NCBI GenBank assembly: GCA_018060625.1
Contig: JAGOVS010000001.1
Location: 1 to 64,000 of the forward strand
Direction of reading: 5' to 3'
Origin: Bacteriovorax sp.
Lineage (GTDB): Bacteria; Bdellovibrionota; Bacteriovoracia; Bacteriovoracales; Bacteriovoracaceae
Length of the DNA: 64,000 nt
Position numbers and translations under genes: made by a program. The notes beneath the pieces were generated by a model. The model did no database searches, was not told the DNA's origin, and worked only from the letters and a program-made list of their open reading frames with translations. Shown here one piece after another: positions 9,636 through 19,154 of the stretch; the first letter of the stretch is position 1; every line of letters begins with the position of its first letter.

Positions 9636-9683
9636 GAATTTCGGGAGACATTAGCATAAGATGGCTTTTTAAGCGAGATAACA

Positions 9684-11513
9684 ATGATTCAAACAAAAAA
9701 TTTATCCAAACACTTTGGCGGCCAAGAGTTATTTGACTCTGTTAGTTTTCAGTTAGGAAGCCGCGAGAGGGTGGGGCTTGTAGGGCGTAACGGCTCTGGA
9801 AAATCAACCCTTTTCAAGCTTATTCTAGGAGAAATTTCACCTGATTCTGGTGAAATAACGATTCCAAAGGGCTATAGACTCGGCGCTCTCGAGCAACATA
9901 TACATTTTACAAAACCAACCGTTTTAGAAGAATGCACACAGGTTCTTGACCCCGATGATTTTTTAGAACATGAAGCAGAAAAAATATTGTTTGGTTTAGG
10001 CTTTTCAGATGAAGACATGCAAAAAGATCCAAAAAGTTTTTCCGGTGGGTATCAAATTCGGATCAATCTCACGAAGGTACTCCTGCAGGCCCCTAATCTC
10101 CTTCTTTTGGATGAGCCAACCAATTATTTAGATATTGTCAGCATGCGCTGGTTAAAGTCATTTTTAAAAAATTTCCCGGGTGAAATAATGCTTATTACCC
10201 ACGATCGGGAGTTTATGGATGACGTGGTCACTCATACAATGGGATTACATCGCAAACAACTCAAAAAAGTTAAGGGTGACACTGCTAAATTCTATGATCA
10301 AATACTTCAAGAAGAAGAAATGTATGAGAAAACTCGCGAAAATCTTGATAAAAAAAGAAAAGAGATGGAAGCCTTTGTCGAGCGCTTTAAGGCCAAGGCT
10401 TCTAAAGCAGCACAGGCCCAATCGCGCATGAAAGCACTAGAGAAAATGAGCACTATGGATAAATTGGCCGATGTGGATTCGCTTGGTTTTCGCTTTCGCT
10501 TTATTGAATGTCCTGGCAAACAAATTGCGGAAGTAAAGCATTTAAGTTTTGCCTATGATGGGAAAAAAGAACATGTTTTATTTCACAATCTTAGTTTTCC
10601 TATTAACCGGGAAGATCGCATCGGGATCATTGGGAAAAATGGAAAGGGGAAATCGACTTTACTCAATGTAATAGGGGGAACTCTTGATGCGCTTGAGGGA
10701 AAGGTCAATTTTCACCCTTCGGCTCAGATTGGTCATTTTGGGCAAACGAACATCAATCGGCTCAATATGGACAATACGATCATTGAAGAAATCCAATCTT
10801 CCAATGGCGATCTAACGGTTTCAGGCGTCCGCAATATCTGTGGGACCGTGATGTTTGAAGGGGATCTTGCGAAGAAAAAAATTAAAGTCCTCTCAGGGGG
10901 AGAGCGCGCGCGAGTGCTTCTGGGTAAGATTTTGGCAAAACCGGCCAATCTTCTTTTATTAGATGAACCGACTAACCACTTGGATATGGAGTCCATAGAG
11001 TCGCTCACCGAAGAAATTGGGAACTTTCCAGGGGCCGTGGTGATTGTTACCCACAGTGAAATTATGCTTCGAAATTTGGCGACAAAATTAGTCATTTTTC
11101 ACAATGGAAACGCTGAGTTTTTCAATGGAACTTATGATGATTTCTTAGAGAAAATAGGCTGGGAAAGTGAAGAAAATAAGCCGAGAGGAAAAAAAGTTAA
11201 ACTGACTGAAAAGGAAATCAAGCAAAGGCGAGCTGAAATTGCGATAGAACGGGGTCGCATGACAAAATCAGTTAAGGAAGAAATTGAGCAAATTGAAATT
11301 GAGATTACAAAAAATGAAAATCTTTTAGAGCGGATCAACAGTGAGCTAGAAAAAGCGGCGATGGCCCAAGATAGCGCTAAACTTAATGACTATACTCATG
11401 CCGTTGGAAAATTAAACCAAATGATTGATAATCTTTTTGAAAAATTATCAAATGCTAATGAAAACTTAGATTTTATCAATAAGAAATTTGACAAAGAATT
11501 GGAGCAATTATGA
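9684..11513 (+). CDS. ABC-F family ATPase (ribosome-associated)
   Basis: The protein has 609 residues with two ABC ATPase domains in tandem and no membrane segments, the mark of the ABC-F class. Walker A motifs are GRNGSGKST (about 36-44) and GKNGKGKST (second half). Signature motifs are FSGGYQ and LSGGERARV, and Walker B is LLLLDEPTN in both halves. The inter-domain linker and the C-terminus (about 490-609) are charged and coiled-coil-like, as in Uup/YheS-type proteins. ABC-F proteins act on the ribosome in translation control or antibiotic protection. Which subgroup this is cannot be told by eye. The stop overlaps the next ATG (ATGA). Confidence 0.92.
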   Translation: MIQTKNLSKHFGGQELFDSVSFQLGSRERVGLVGRNGSGKSTLFKLILGEISPDSGEITIPKGYRLGALEQHIHFTKPTVLEECTQVLDPDDFLEHEAEKILFGLGFSDEDMQKDPKSFSGGYQIRINLTKVLLQAPNLLLLDEPTNYLDIVSMRWLKSFLKNFPGEIMLITHDREFMDDVVTHTMGLHRKQLKKVKGDTAKFYDQILQEEEMYEKTRENLDKKRKEMEAFVERFKAKASKAAQAQSRMKALEKMSTMDKLADVDSLGFRFRFIECPGKQIAEVKHLSFAYDGKKEHVLFHNLSFPINREDRIGIIGKNGKGKSTLLNVIGGTLDALEGKVNFHPSAQIGHFGQTNINRLNMDNTIIEEIQSSNGDLTVSGVRNICGTVMFEGDLAKKKIKVLSGGERARVLLGKILAKPANLLLLDEPTNHLDMESIESLTEEIGNFPGAVVIVTHSEIMLRNLATKLVIFHNGNAEFFNGTYDDFLEKIGWESEENKPRGKKVKLTEKEIKQRRAEIAIERGRMTKSVKEEIEQIEIEITKNENLLERINSELEKAAMAQDSAKLNDYTHAVGKLNQMIDNLFEKLSNANENLDFINKKFDKELEQL

Positions 11514-11959
11514 TTAAGATTTTGAATTGGCCCATCCTCTTTCTTTTGTCCGGCCCACTCTTTGGCCAAGGGCCATCTCCACTCCCTGGGTGCAAGGGGG
11601 ATTTGACAATGATCGTTACAGGTTTAGAGAGTAACGAGGGGCAAATTAAATTTGATCTTGATAATAATGCAGATACTTTTAAGCCTAAAGAGGGCGGGCC
11701 TTCGGCCTTCATGAAGGGGCGGTCTAAAATTCAGGAGAAAAGGGTAGAGTATGTTTTTAAGGACATTCCCTGTGGAGAGTATGCGATAAAGCTTTATCAC
11801 GACGCTAATATGAATGAAGATTTGGATAAGAATTTTATTAAAATTCCAAAAGAGCAGTATGGCTTTTCCAATTGTAAGAATTGCACTCTGCCTCCTAGTT
11901 GGGAGAAGGCAAAATTTCAATTTGATCTAAAGCATCCAAGCATTACGATTGATCTTTAG
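11510..11959 (+). CDS. Secreted DUF2141-family protein
   Basis: The protein has 149 residues with a signal peptide (about 1-20, ending FGQG). The mature part has the DUF2141 pattern: an N-terminal strand, a central V-F-K-DIPCGEYAIKLYHDAN segment, and the D-N-G/E-D-KNF...P.E.YGFSN motif. Four cysteines (two in GFSNCKNC) could form disulfides. The family is periplasmic or surface-located and of unknown function. It is translationally coupled to the ABC-F gene. Confidence 0.8.
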   Translation: MIKILNWPILFLLSGPLFGQGPSPLPGCKGDLTMIVTGLESNEGQIKFDLDNNADTFKPKEGGPSAFMKGRSKIQEKRVEYVFKDIPCGEYAIKLYHDANMNEDLDKNFIKIPKEQYGFSNCKNCTLPPSWEKAKFQFDLKHPSITIDL

Positions 11960-11973
11960 TTGAAGAATCCTGG

Positions 11974-12002
11974 TTGAATTCTCTAATGGGCAGTGCTATT
12001 TA
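11974..12002 (+). promoter_or_regulatory. Possible extended -10 promoter for the phosphonate operon
   Basis: TTGAAT (11974-11979), a 17-base spacer and TATTTA (11997-12002) with a TGC directly before it (extended -10). It lies 29 bases upstream of the ATG of the first phosphonate-operon gene. The hexamers are imperfect, so this is tentative. Confidence 0.4.
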
Positions 12003-12031
12003 TAAGCCCTAAACCATCCCAGGATAACACC

Positions 12032-12961
12032 ATGCTTAACGACAACTTTTTTTACTCATTTTCGGGTGAAGCTCAAAACGAAATTTATGATTATATCAAG
12101 GCCCTTCATGTTTATAACAAACTAGAAGAGGCGAAACTACCTGACAGTGATGATTGCCCAACTTTTAAGCGAGAAGTTGAGGAAGTGAGAAACGAATTAG
12201 AAAATGGAAAGCGAATTGTCATCGTTAAACCTTTCATCGATCTTCACAATAAATACACAATTCAAGAGCAGAGAACAATCAGTTGGTTAATTGGAAATGT
12301 CTTAGGTGAGGCCCTTGTTCAAAACGAAGCGGGAGAGAAGGCCATTCTTGTTTTTGATCGTGATAGAAAAAATTCTATGGCCCAAGGGGCCCGCTATCAT
12401 CAAACTCGGGAAGGGGGAACAATACATACTGACAATGTCAACGTTCCATTTGTATGGGAATACCTTGTTCTCGCTTGTATTTCTCCGGCCATGTCAGGGG
12501 GAGAAAATATCTTGGTCAATGGGTTATATGTTCATAAGATTTTAAAAGAAAAACATTCAGATGTTTTAGCAATACTTGAGAAAAATTTTTGCTGGGAACA
12601 AAGAGGAGTGGCCGATGCTACCTATGAAGCGCCAGTGATCTCTTATAACCAAAAAGGTGAACCTGTGTTTAGGCATCTTCGTCCATACATGGAGTCTGCT
12701 CATCAAAAAATGAATCGTCCTTTAACAGACGAACAAATGTATGCACTTGATACGTTAGATTCCATTCTAGAGCATTCAGATAATCAATATCGGCACAGCT
12801 TTAAGGCCGGAGAAATTTTGTTAACTTATGATTCTCAAGTTCTTCATGGGCGCACTTGCTTTTCAGATGCATTTAATGCCCTAACGATCCACGATTGGAA
12901 AAAAGATCACCATCGACCACTTAAAAGAACGATGGATCGTTTATGGATAAAAAAACAATAG
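12032..12961 (+). CDS. TauD/TfdA-type Fe(II)/2-oxoglutarate oxygenase, candidate AEP hydroxylase
   Basis: A 309-residue enzyme with a double-stranded beta-helix fold of the TauD/TfdA/GBBH class. The iron ligands are visible as HTD at residues 132-134 and distal H272 in LHGRTCF. The 2-oxoglutarate-binding arginine is probably in the C-terminal RTMDRLW. The ATG at 12032 has AGGATA upstream and is preferred over a GTG at 11993. It heads an operon whose next six genes include every step of aminoethylphosphonate synthesis. TauD-family enzymes such as PhnY hydroxylate C1 of 2-aminoethylphosphonate. By context it may make 1-hydroxy-2-aminoethylphosphonate here, but it could hydroxylate a lipid or another intermediate. 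The class is secure, the substrate inferred. Confidence 0.8.
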   Translation: MLNDNFFYSFSGEAQNEIYDYIKALHVYNKLEEAKLPDSDDCPTFKREVEEVRNELENGKRIVIVKPFIDLHNKYTIQEQRTISWLIGNVLGEALVQNEAGEKAILVFDRDRKNSMAQGARYHQTREGGTIHTDNVNVPFVWEYLVLACISPAMSGGENILVNGLYVHKILKEKHSDVLAILEKNFCWEQRGVADATYEAPVISYNQKGEPVFRHLRPYMESAHQKMNRPLTDEQMYALDTLDSILEHSDNQYRHSFKAGEILLTYDSQVLHGRTCFSDAFNALTIHDWKKDHHRPLKRTMDRLWIKKQ

Positions 12962-12968
12962 GAAGCAT

Positions 12969-13712
12969 ATGTCGAATTTAACTGCACTTATTTTAGCCGC
13001 GGGATATGGATCGCGTATAGCCGATGTTACAACTGATCCAAAATGTTTACTTAAAGTAAATGGAAAGTCCTTGATTGATTGGCACCTCCAAGCACTTAAG
13101 AATGTCGGGATTAAAAATATCGTCGTCGTTACGGGCTATAAGCGCGATGTTTTGGAAGACTATCTTACAACGTACAAGAAAGATTTTGATATCCAAATTG
13201 CTATCAATGATGATTATCGGGTCAAAGGAAATACGTATTCTTTTTATTATGGATTAGAGAAAACGCAGGGAGATTTTCTGCTTTTTGATGCAGATCTTAT
13301 TTATGAAGAAAGCATTTTAAGGGACTTTGTTGAGGATAAATCAGCGAATCAAATATTAGTCGGTGAAAGTTCAATTGATGATATTGAATGCTCTAAGGCC
13401 ATGGTGGATGGATTAGGTTTTGTTCGCATGACTATTGATAAGCGAGCTGTCTCTGAAGAAGAAAACGCTCGACTGAGTTTTGCAGGGGAGGCCATTGGGA
13501 TCTTAAAATTCTCTAAGAATTATAGAAATGATATGTACCAGGCCTGTAAAGATTTTCTGGCCAATGAGGCTAATATTTCAAAAAACTGGGAACACGTTAT
13601 GAACGAATTCCTGCTTACGCATGATATGAATGTCCATCACACACTCAGTGAGCGATGGGTGGAAATAGATAATAAGGCGGATCTGGAAAAGGCCAAAAGA
13701 CTGTTTGAATGA
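12969..13712 (+). CDS. Nucleotidyltransferase, LicC-like (probable CTP:phosphonate or phosphocholine cytidylyltransferase)
   Basis: The protein has 247 residues of the NTP_transferase family. The signature LAAGYGSR is followed by DPKCLLKVNGK, and an FDADLIY segment carries the metal-binding aspartate. LicC-type members activate phosphocholine with CTP. In this operon the natural substrate is 2-aminoethylphosphonate or its hydroxy derivative, giving CMP-AEP for the phosphatidyltransferase encoded next. A second nucleotidyltransferase domain is fused to the PEP mutase three genes on, so the two may divide substrates. It starts seven bases after the oxygenase stop, and its own stop overlaps the next ATG. 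Confidence 0.82.
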   Translation: MSNLTALILAAGYGSRIADVTTDPKCLLKVNGKSLIDWHLQALKNVGIKNIVVVTGYKRDVLEDYLTTYKKDFDIQIAINDDYRVKGNTYSFYYGLEKTQGDFLLFDADLIYEESILRDFVEDKSANQILVGESSIDDIECSKAMVDGLGFVRMTIDKRAVSEEENARLSFAGEAIGILKFSKNYRNDMYQACKDFLANEANISKNWEHVMNEFLLTHDMNVHHTLSERWVEIDNKADLEKAKRLFE

Positions 13713-14584
13713 ATTGGTTAATAGAATACAAAAAGTCTCTTAAAAATATTCATGCGGAAGAGCCGCTGGATGTCTATCTCTATCGGCCAATGGCCTTTAT
13801 CATTGTCAAAGCCCTCTACTCAACTTCGCTTACTCCAAACCAATATTCATTGTTGGCCTTGTTGTCTGGAATTGCTGCAGGGGGGTGCTTTTTGCAAGGA
13901 ACTTACCTCGGATTGCAATGGGGGGGGTTTTTCTTTTTGCTTTTTGCCATTCTTGATTGCTGTGATGGTATGGTGGCCCGATTAAAAAAAAATGGAACTG
14001 AATTTGGGCGTCTCATTGATGGGATTGTCGATTATACCGTTAACATGATTGTTTATATCACCCTGGCCCTTGGGATGAAGAGCAGTTTAGGGATTGAGGC
14101 GCCAATCCAAGTGTGGGTCTTAGTGGTGCTTGCCGGCTTTTCCAAGGCCGTTCATTCGATTTCTTATGATCATTATTTAAGCGAGTATCTCGCCTATGAA
14201 AAAGGAGATAGTGGGTTTGTTCTCCAAGAAATCAAAATTTTAAAAGAGAAAATTTTGAACGCACAAAAAATGGATGCACCAATAATGAGAAGAATCGCCC
14301 TAAGACTCTATTTAGGTTATTCTGTTTTGCAAGCTGGAAGCGCAAAACGTAAATTAATTTATGATTCTAAACTTTATTGTGAAAAAAATTTATTGGCCTT
14401 AAGACTTTGGTCACTTATTGGTCCTACGACTCATATGACAGTTCTCATTTTATCTTTTCTTTTTGGTCGACCAGATGTTCTCTTTTTTTATGCCATTGTC
14501 TTTGGCAATATTTGGCTTCTCTTGATGTTTGGATATCAATTGAAAATGAATGATCAGTTGGGAAGAAAGGGGACGTTGAGATGA
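13709..14584 (+). CDS. CDP-alcohol phosphatidyltransferase family membrane protein
   Basis: The protein has 291 residues with several membrane segments (about 32-80, 112-145 and two near the C-terminus). The complete family motif D-x2-D-G-x2-A-R-x8-G-x3-D-x3-D is present at residues 83-108. These enzymes exchange a CMP-activated group with an alcohol. With CMP-AEP as donor this protein could attach aminoethylphosphonate to diacylglycerol or ceramide, making a phosphonolipid; attachment to a glycan is the alternative. The reaction class is clear, the acceptor is inference. ATGA overlaps on both sides indicate coupled translation. Confidence 0.87.
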   Translation: MNWLIEYKKSLKNIHAEEPLDVYLYRPMAFIIVKALYSTSLTPNQYSLLALLSGIAAGGCFLQGTYLGLQWGGFFFLLFAILDCCDGMVARLKKNGTEFGRLIDGIVDYTVNMIVYITLALGMKSSLGIEAPIQVWVLVVLAGFSKAVHSISYDHYLSEYLAYEKGDSGFVLQEIKILKEKILNAQKMDAPIMRRIALRLYLGYSVLQAGSAKRKLIYDSKLYCEKNLLALRLWSLIGPTTHMTVLILSFLFGRPDVLFFYAIVFGNIWLLLMFGYQLKMNDQLGRKGTLR

Positions 14585-15216
14585 TTGCATTTCTCATCGG
14601 TCTGATAATCGGATTTCTCATGTGTATTCCGGTTGGTCCTATTAACGTCTGGGTTGTAAATACATTAATTAAGCATAATTTTCGTTCAGCATTCTCAATT
14701 GCTTTGGGCGGATCATTGATGGACTTCCTGTATTTTATGATTATTTTGACAGGTCTTCACCTCTTTGATTTTTCAGATAGAACTATTTTGATTTTAAAAT
14801 TAGTTGGCGTGCTTTTTCTTTTTCTTTTTGGATTAAAAGAATTATTAATCAAAAAACAGAATTTTGATTTTGATGAAAATGTTAAGAAAAAAGTCCCAAA
14901 GGCGGCTAGCTTTTTTCTTCTTGGAGTTCTCATTTATTCTTCGAATCCAACGTTGGTGGCAACAATGTCTGGTCTGGCGGCAGTTATAAAATCATGGAAT
15001 GCATTTAATACAACATTTATTAATTATTTTGCCCTTTCATTAGGGATTGCAGTGGGATCAGCAAGTTGGTTCTATGTTCTATTGAGAATTGTAAGTAAAT
15101 ACCAAAACAAAATACCGGAACGCTTTTTTATTAATTTCTCACGAGCGTGTGGGGCACTGATTATTCTTTTTAGCCTCTACATGGCCTTTAATGTTTATAA
15201 GGAAAACTTTGTATGA
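14581..15216 (+). CDS. LysE/RhtB-family exporter
   Basis: A 211-residue integral membrane protein with about six hydrophobic segments and the family's N-terminal signature region [12 protein letters not shown]. LysE proteins export amino acids and similar zwitterions. Lying inside the phosphonate operon with ATGA overlaps at both ends, it could move aminoethylphosphonate or a related compound, or act on a finished product. The substrate cannot be read from sequence. Confidence 0.8.
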   Translation: MIAFLIGLIIGFLMCIPVGPINVWVVNTLIKHNFRSAFSIALGGSLMDFLYFMIILTGLHLFDFSDRTILILKLVGVLFLFLFGLKELLIKKQNFDFDENVKKKVPKAASFFLLGVLIYSSNPTLVATMSGLAAVIKSWNAFNTTFINYFALSLGIAVGSASWFYVLLRIVSKYQNKIPERFFINFSRACGALIILFSLYMAFNVYKENFV

Positions 15217-16850
15217 AAAATCCAACAATGAAAAAAACGACTCAATTGCGAAATATGTTGATGTCTAACGAACTTGAATTTTTAATGGAAGCTCACAATG
15301 GGATGTCTGCTAAAATCGCTGAAGAAGCAGGTTTTAAAGGTATTTGGGGTTCTGGACTTTCTATTTCTGCGGCCCTTGGAGTTCGCGACAATAACGAAGC
15401 ATCGTGGACACAAGTCCTAGAAGTTGTCGAGTTTATGAGTGATGCGACGAGAATTCCTATATTGCTAGACGGGGATACGGGATACGGAAATTTTAACAAC
15501 ATGAGAAGACTTGTAACAAAACTGGAGCAACGAGGGGTGGCCGGGGTTTGCATTGAAGATAAAATTTTTCCTAAGACAAATTCATTTCTTAGAACAGAGG
15601 CACAACCTCTAGCAGACATAGAAGAATTTTGTGGAAAAATCAAGGCAGGACAAGATACTAAGCTTGATGACGACTTTAATATCATTGCCCGAGTGGAAGC
15701 CTTAATTGCTGGTTGGGGAATGGGAGAGGCCCTTAAGAGGGCCGAAGCCTATCGACTTGCTGGTGCCAATGGTATTTTGATGCATTCTAAAATCTCAAAG
15801 GCCGATGAAATTTTAGCGTTTATGAAAGAGTGGGGAGAGCGTAGCAAAACGTGTCCGATTGTTATTGTTCCAACAAAATATTACTCAACTCCAACAAATG
15901 CTTTTAGAGAGGCCAATGTCTCAGTTTGTATTTGGGCCAATCATCAAATGCGTGCAGCAATCTCTGCCATGCAGAATGTGACAGCGACTATTTTTAAAGA
16001 GCAATCACTCATTAATATTGAGGATAAAGTAGTTTCGGTAAAAGAAGTCTTTCGTCTTCAAAATGACAGCGAGCTTGAACTTGCTGAAAAACTTTATTTG
16101 TCTGTCGCTGATGCCGATCGACCTCGGGCCATTTTCTTGGCCGCTTCTAGGGGAGCTGAGCTCAAAGAATTAACAGAGAACTGCCCAAAAGTTTTAATTG
16201 AGATCAATGGCAAACCACTTATTGAGCAATCGATAGATTCTTTTTATGAGCACGACATTAAAGATATTTCGATTGTGACGGGCTATAAGAAAGAAGCCTT
16301 CAAGTTTCAAAATATTAAATATGTAAACAATGAAAACTATGAAAATACGAGTGAGCTTTCTTCATTGATTTTGGCCAAAAAGGAAATTGTTGAAAATTGT
16401 GTCATTTCCTACGGAGATATTTTATACCGTAAATACATCCTCTCAAGACTTCTAGAGGAGAAGGGCGATATTACAATTGTTGTTGATGCCACGGTTGCTC
16501 AAAGAGAGCCTCACTATGTTGGTGATTTCGTAACTTGCTCTAGGGCCCATACCAAAAATTTCAATGATACAACGGCAGAATTAAAGGCCATTGGCTTTGG
16601 AAAAGCACAAGATCACAAAGAGTCTCATGGGGAGTGGATTGGATTAATCAAAACAAATAAAGTGGGTTCTGAAACATTGTCTAAAACACTGGTGGAATTA
16701 TCAACTAAAGGTGATTTTAATAAAATGAAACTTCCAGACTTAATGAATGCATTGCTGGAGAAAAAAGTTAAAATCAATGTGATGTTTATAGATGGGCATT
16801 GGATGGATGTAGATACATATGCTGATGTGACAAAAGGGCAGACTTTTTAG
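15213..16850 (+). CDS. aepX: Phosphoenolpyruvate mutase fused to a nucleotidyltransferase domain
   Basis: Two-domain protein of 545 residues. The N-terminal part (about 10-285) is PEP mutase of the isocitrate-lyase superfamily, which forms the C-P bond by rearranging PEP to phosphonopyruvate. The diagnostic [10 protein letters not shown] lies at 115-124 and [10 protein letters not shown] at 84-93. The C-terminal part (about 304-545) is a nucleotidyltransferase fold, as in PntC-type enzymes that make CMP-AEP. Its signature loop reads [13 protein letters not shown] rather than the usual LAAGxGSR, though the following [11 protein letters not shown] is normal. The gene overlaps the LysE stop and stands 30 bases before the decarboxylase gene. 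Confidence 0.93.
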   Translation: MKNPTMKKTTQLRNMLMSNELEFLMEAHNGMSAKIAEEAGFKGIWGSGLSISAALGVRDNNEASWTQVLEVVEFMSDATRIPILLDGDTGYGNFNNMRRLVTKLEQRGVAGVCIEDKIFPKTNSFLRTEAQPLADIEEFCGKIKAGQDTKLDDDFNIIARVEALIAGWGMGEALKRAEAYRLAGANGILMHSKISKADEILAFMKEWGERSKTCPIVIVPTKYYSTPTNAFREANVSVCIWANHQMRAAISAMQNVTATIFKEQSLINIEDKVVSVKEVFRLQNDSELELAEKLYLSVADADRPRAIFLAASRGAELKELTENCPKVLIEINGKPLIEQSIDSFYEHDIKDISIVTGYKKEAFKFQNIKYVNNENYENTSELSSLILAKKEIVENCVISYGDILYRKYILSRLLEEKGDITIVVDATVAQREPHYVGDFVTCSRAHTKNFNDTTAELKAIGFGKAQDHKESHGEWIGLIKTNKVGSETLSKTLVELSTKGDFNKMKLPDLMNALLEKKVKINVMFIDGHWMDVDTYADVTKGQTF

Positions 16851-16880
16851 TGAATATTAAATTATGGAGAATAAAATAAA

Positions 16881-18038
16881 ATGATTTCAGCAGAAAAATT
16901 TCTAAATCCAGCAAGAGAGTTAGGATTTAATTTTTATACAGGGACACCTTGTTCTTATTTAAAACCTTTTATTAATTATGTTATTGATACAGATGGTTTT
17001 GATTTTTATGATAGTGTTAATGAAGGAGATGCAGTTGCTATTGCAGCAGGAGCGACTGTTGCGGGCAAACGTGCAGTGGTAATGTTTCAAAACTCTGGTC
17101 TTGGAAATGCCGTTAATCCTCTGACATCCCTCACGTATACCTTTAATCTTCCAGTGATGGTTATAACAACTCTTCGGGGAGAGCCTGGAGGAGCAGCTGA
17201 TGAGCCTCAACATGAGCTGATGGGGCAGATAACCATTGCCATGCTTGAAACGATGAAACTTAAATGGGCCTATTTTCCACAGACAGAAGAAGAAGTGATA
17301 CCAGCACTTTCGGCAGCTGATGAGTATATGAAAAAAAACAATCAGCCCTTTGTTTTTGTCATGAGAAAAGATGATATTTCTGATTACAAACTTCAGAAAA
17401 AGGCGGCCCCTTCTAAAAAAGATTTCTCGATAAATCATGCAGATCATTTTGAGCTAGATTATAAACAGCGTACAACGAGAACTCCAGTCTTAGAAGTCGT
17501 GCAAAAGGTTCTCGGCCAAAAGGTCGCGGTCATTGCAACTACAGGGAAAACGGGACGAGAACTTTATGAAGTTGGAGATCTGGAGAATCAATTCTATATG
17601 GTTGGTTCGATGGGGTGCGCACTGGCCTTCGGGTTTGGCTTGGCCATTTCCAAACCTTCACTAAAGGTTTTGGTCATTGACGGAGATGGCGCCCTGTTAA
17701 TGCGAACAGGTTCAATGGCCACGGTTGGAGCTTATCAACCAAAGAACCTCATTCATCTTCTCATTGATAATGAGGCCCATGACTCTACAGGAGGACAAGG
17801 AACGGTTACAGGTGGGGTCTCTTTTGGGGCCATTGCCAAAGGTTTTGGTTATGAAAAAGTTTTCACAACCGATTTATTAGAAAAATTTAATTCGATACTG
17901 TCTGAAGTAAATACGAATTCTGGTTCAGTTTTCATTCATCTTAAAGCGCAAAAAGGATCACCTGAAAAACTGGGAAGACCAAAAGTCACTCCGGCAGAAG
18001 TCTCTCTTCGCTTTGCTGAATTTGTGAGAAGAGGTTAA
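16881..18038 (+). CDS. aepY: Phosphonopyruvate decarboxylase (thiamine diphosphate)
   Basis: It converts phosphonopyruvate to phosphonoacetaldehyde, the step that drives the unfavourable mutase equilibrium. The 385 residues include the conserved catalytic region NEGDA (47-51), the signature QNSGLGNAVNPLTSL (70-84), and a C-terminal ThDP/Mg motif GDG (268-270) with N297. All match known Ppd enzymes in position and length. It lies between the mutase and the transaminase, three bases before the latter. Confidence 0.95.
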   Translation: MISAEKFLNPARELGFNFYTGTPCSYLKPFINYVIDTDGFDFYDSVNEGDAVAIAAGATVAGKRAVVMFQNSGLGNAVNPLTSLTYTFNLPVMVITTLRGEPGGAADEPQHELMGQITIAMLETMKLKWAYFPQTEEEVIPALSAADEYMKKNNQPFVFVMRKDDISDYKLQKKAAPSKKDFSINHADHFELDYKQRTTRTPVLEVVQKVLGQKVAVIATTGKTGRELYEVGDLENQFYMVGSMGCALAFGFGLAISKPSLKVLVIDGDGALLMRTGSMATVGAYQPKNLIHLLIDNEAHDSTGGQGTVTGGVSFGAIAKGFGYEKVFTTDLLEKFNSILSEVNTNSGSVFIHLKAQKGSPEKLGRPKVTPAEVSLRFAEFVRRG

Positions 18039-18040
18039 TC

Positions 18041-19153
18041 ATGAGTCAAGTGAGAAGAAATATACTCCTAAATCCTGGGCCGGCAACCACAACTGACACA
18101 GTTAAAAAGGCCATGGTTGTCCCAGATATTTGTCCGCGTGAGTTAGAATTTGGCGAACTGACTCTTTCAGTTCGCAATGACCTCATTAAGGCCGCTCATG
18201 GTGAAAAAAATCACACATGTGTGATGCTTACTTCTTCAGGGACGGGAGGAGTTGAAGCTTGTCTTACTTCAGTTGTTCCTCAAGATAAAAAAGTGCTTAT
18301 TCTTAATAATGGAGCCTATGGTGAGAGAATGCAGAAGATTTGTGATGCTTATGGAGTAGCTCACATTGATTATAATCAAGTCAGGGGAAAAGCATTGGAT
18401 CTCGCCGATGTAGAAGATCTATTGGTGAAGCATTCAGGAGAGATTAGCCATCTCGCTTTTATCCATCATGAGACCACCGTCGGAATTCTTAATCCTCTTT
18501 CGGCCATTTCACAATTGGCCAACAAATATAATGCAGAAATCATTGTAGATGCGATGTCTTCTTTTGCTGGAGTGATGATCGATGTGGAAAAAGATAATAT
18601 TCATTATCTGATTTCATCATCTAATAAATGCATCCAGGGGATGGCAGGAATAAGTTTTGTGATCGCGAATTTAAAATCACTTTTAAAAACAAAAGAGATT
18701 AAGGCACGAAATTTTTATTTTAATTTGTTAGAAAATCATTTGTACTTAGAGAAAAACAAGCAATTTCTCTTCACTCCTCCAGTTCAAACGCTCTATGCTT
18801 TAAGACAGGCCATTAATGAATATTTTGAAGAGGGGCCAGAGAATCGTTTTGCTCGTTATTCATCTATGTACGAGATAATGAAGAAAAAAATTGTTGAACT
18901 TGGCTTTCAGTTTCTCGTTGAAGAAAAAGACCATGCGAAATTGTTAACGGCTATCGTAGATCCAGAAAGTCCTCATTATTCCTTCAATGAAATGCATGAT
19001 TATTTATTCGAGCGTGGCTTTACTATCTACCCTGGTAAGGTTGGGAATGCTAATACCTTCAGGCTCTCAAATATTGGCGCCATTTATCCGAAAGATATAG
19101 AAGATTTCTTGAAAGTATTTGAAGAATACTTGCGTATGAAAAAAATAATTTAA
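18041..19153 (+). CDS. phnW: 2-aminoethylphosphonate transaminase
   Basis: A class-V-fold PLP enzyme of 370 residues. The start LLNPGPATTTDTVK is typical of the AEP transaminase/alanine-glyoxylate group. The PLP lysine is K196 in SSSNKCIQG, and D170 in the preceding IIVDAMSS strand contacts the cofactor. In this setting, beside PEP mutase and Ppd, it should run in the biosynthetic direction and aminate phosphonoacetaldehyde to 2-aminoethylphosphonate, rather than degrade AEP. No phosphonatase or C-P lyase genes are nearby, which supports biosynthesis. Confidence 0.92.
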   Translation: MSQVRRNILLNPGPATTTDTVKKAMVVPDICPRELEFGELTLSVRNDLIKAAHGEKNHTCVMLTSSGTGGVEACLTSVVPQDKKVLILNNGAYGERMQKICDAYGVAHIDYNQVRGKALDLADVEDLLVKHSGEISHLAFIHHETTVGILNPLSAISQLANKYNAEIIVDAMSSFAGVMIDVEKDNIHYLISSSNKCIQGMAGISFVIANLKSLLKTKEIKARNFYFNLLENHLYLEKNKQFLFTPPVQTLYALRQAINEYFEEGPENRFARYSSMYEIMKKKIVELGFQFLVEEKDHAKLLTAIVDPESPHYSFNEMHDYLFERGFTIYPGKVGNANTFRLSNIGAIYPKDIEDFLKVFEEYLRMKKII

Positions 19154-19154
19154 A

